Below, in pieces: positions 13,578 to 13,955 of a stretch of DNA of 13,955 bases. The stretch lies in contig JAHZJZ010000172.1 of assembly GCA_022600655.1 (NCBI GenBank), positions 1 to 13,955 on the forward strand. The letters are read 5' to 3'. Source of the stretch: Campylobacterota bacterium. Its GTDB lineage: Bacteria; Campylobacterota; Campylobacteria; Campylobacterales; Sulfurovaceae. Position numbers and translations under genes: made by a program. The stretch's first letter is position 1. The number at the start of each line of letters is the position of its first letter. Below the pieces are notes generated by a model. It saw nothing but the letters and a program-made list of their open reading frames with translations, did no database searches and had not been told where the DNA came from.

Positions 13578-13925
13578 ATGAGTGAATTATTAAAAAAGAG
13601 CCATGTAAGCTCTGCTGAACTTGAGACTCTTTTACAAGAGCGTGAAGCTGGTAAAACAGACTTTCTTTTGGTTGATGTTAGAGAACAGATGGAGTATAAC
13701 ATGGGACACGTTAAAGGTGTTGATATGTTAAAACCAACTTCTACTTTTCAATCTTGGGCAGAAGAGTTTTTAAAAACCAACAGAGATAAAACCGTTATCT
13801 TCACTTGTAGAACAGACCACCGTAGTGGGAATGTTCAAAGAGTATTTCAACAAAACGGTATGGCAAATGTCATCAATCATGCTGGTGGTATTGTCTCATA
13901 CCGTGGAGAGATTGAAAGATCTTAA
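13578..13925 (+). CDS. Cytosolic single-domain rhodanese-like protein, 115 aa
   Basis: One rhodanese domain with no signal peptide. LLVDVREQMEYNMGHVKGV (30-48) is the conserved first half of the fold with the Asp-Val-Arg-Glu motif, and CRTDHRSG (77-84) is the active-site loop with Cys77 at the persulfide position; HAGGIVSYRGE near the end matches the family. Active-site residues are intact, so sulfurtransferase activity is plausible; the donor and acceptor are unknown. It follows the ferredoxin-thioredoxin-reductase-like gene on the same strand, suggesting a thiol or sulfane-sulfur redox link, which is inference. The protein ends 30 bases before the window edge. It differs clearly from the exported rhodanese near 3.4-3.8 kb, sharing mainly the CRT loop. 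Confidence 0.9.
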   Translation: MSELLKKSHVSSAELETLLQEREAGKTDFLLVDVREQMEYNMGHVKGVDMLKPTSTFQSWAEEFLKTNRDKTVIFTCRTDHRSGNVQRVFQQNGMANVINHAGGIVSYRGEIERS

Positions 13926-13955
13926 TTAATACCCCTTAATAGTACCAAAACCACA

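Overview
The window is a low-GC stretch of bacterial chromosome that reads as Campylobacterota (the former Epsilonproteobacteria). The main reason is a recognisable gene order on the minus strand: gatC, pilT, cvpA-like, fur, lysS, glyA, a DUF1882-type gene, a SPOR-domain gene, trpE and aroE. As I recall it, Campylobacter jejuni carries much of the same order (gatC, CvpA-like, fur, lysS, glyA, DUF1882, SPOR, aroE). The pilT and trpE insertions, the ferredoxin-thioredoxin-reductase-like protein and the two rhodaneses point more to a free-living relative such as Sulfurimonas or Sulfurovum. That genus-level guess is inference only.

Layout. Positions 1-1640 hold a coiled-coil protein of unknown function (+), a four-helix membrane protein (-) that converges on it across a hairpin, and a solitary Uma2/DUF820 nuclease-fold protein (-). 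purH (+, 1739-3271) diverges from the Uma2 gene. A secreted rhodanese (+, 3382-3789) then converges on aroE. Positions 3793-13060 are one long minus-strand run, read from high to low coordinates as gatC, pilT, cvpA-like, fur, lysS, glyA, DUF1882, SPOR, trpE, aroE. Candidate internal promoters (TATAAT-like -10 boxes) lie before gatC, cvpA, the SPOR gene and aroE, with a weaker one before glyA. At the right end are a ferredoxin-thioredoxin-reductase catalytic-type protein and a cytosolic rhodanese, both plus strand.

Functionally the run is housekeeping: tRNA charging (LysS, GatC), one-carbon metabolism (GlyA, and PurH as a 10-formyl-THF user), the chorismate/tryptophan pathway (AroE, TrpE), metal regulation (Fur) and envelope proteins (SPOR, CvpA-like, PilT). 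Three start codons are non-ATG (lysS TTG, DUF1882 TTG, gatC GTG). The SPOR and gatC starts are placed inside longer open frames because of RBS and promoter position.

The strongest unexplained structure is non-coding. The lysS-glyA gap holds two separate palindromes. One is a pair of inverted GTAG-plus-hairpin units with a compensatory base-pair change between copies, which is the architecture of a REP doublet (REPIN/BIME). The other is a 46-bp near-perfect palindrome next to the glyA start. A second GTAG-plus-hairpin of different sequence lies between trpE and aroE, beside a hairpin that encloses a TATAAT box. LysS also carries a 49-residue, four-cysteine C-terminal extension. I saw no CRISPR array, tRNA, rRNA, integrase or transposase. 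No gene-free stretch exceeds 300 bases.
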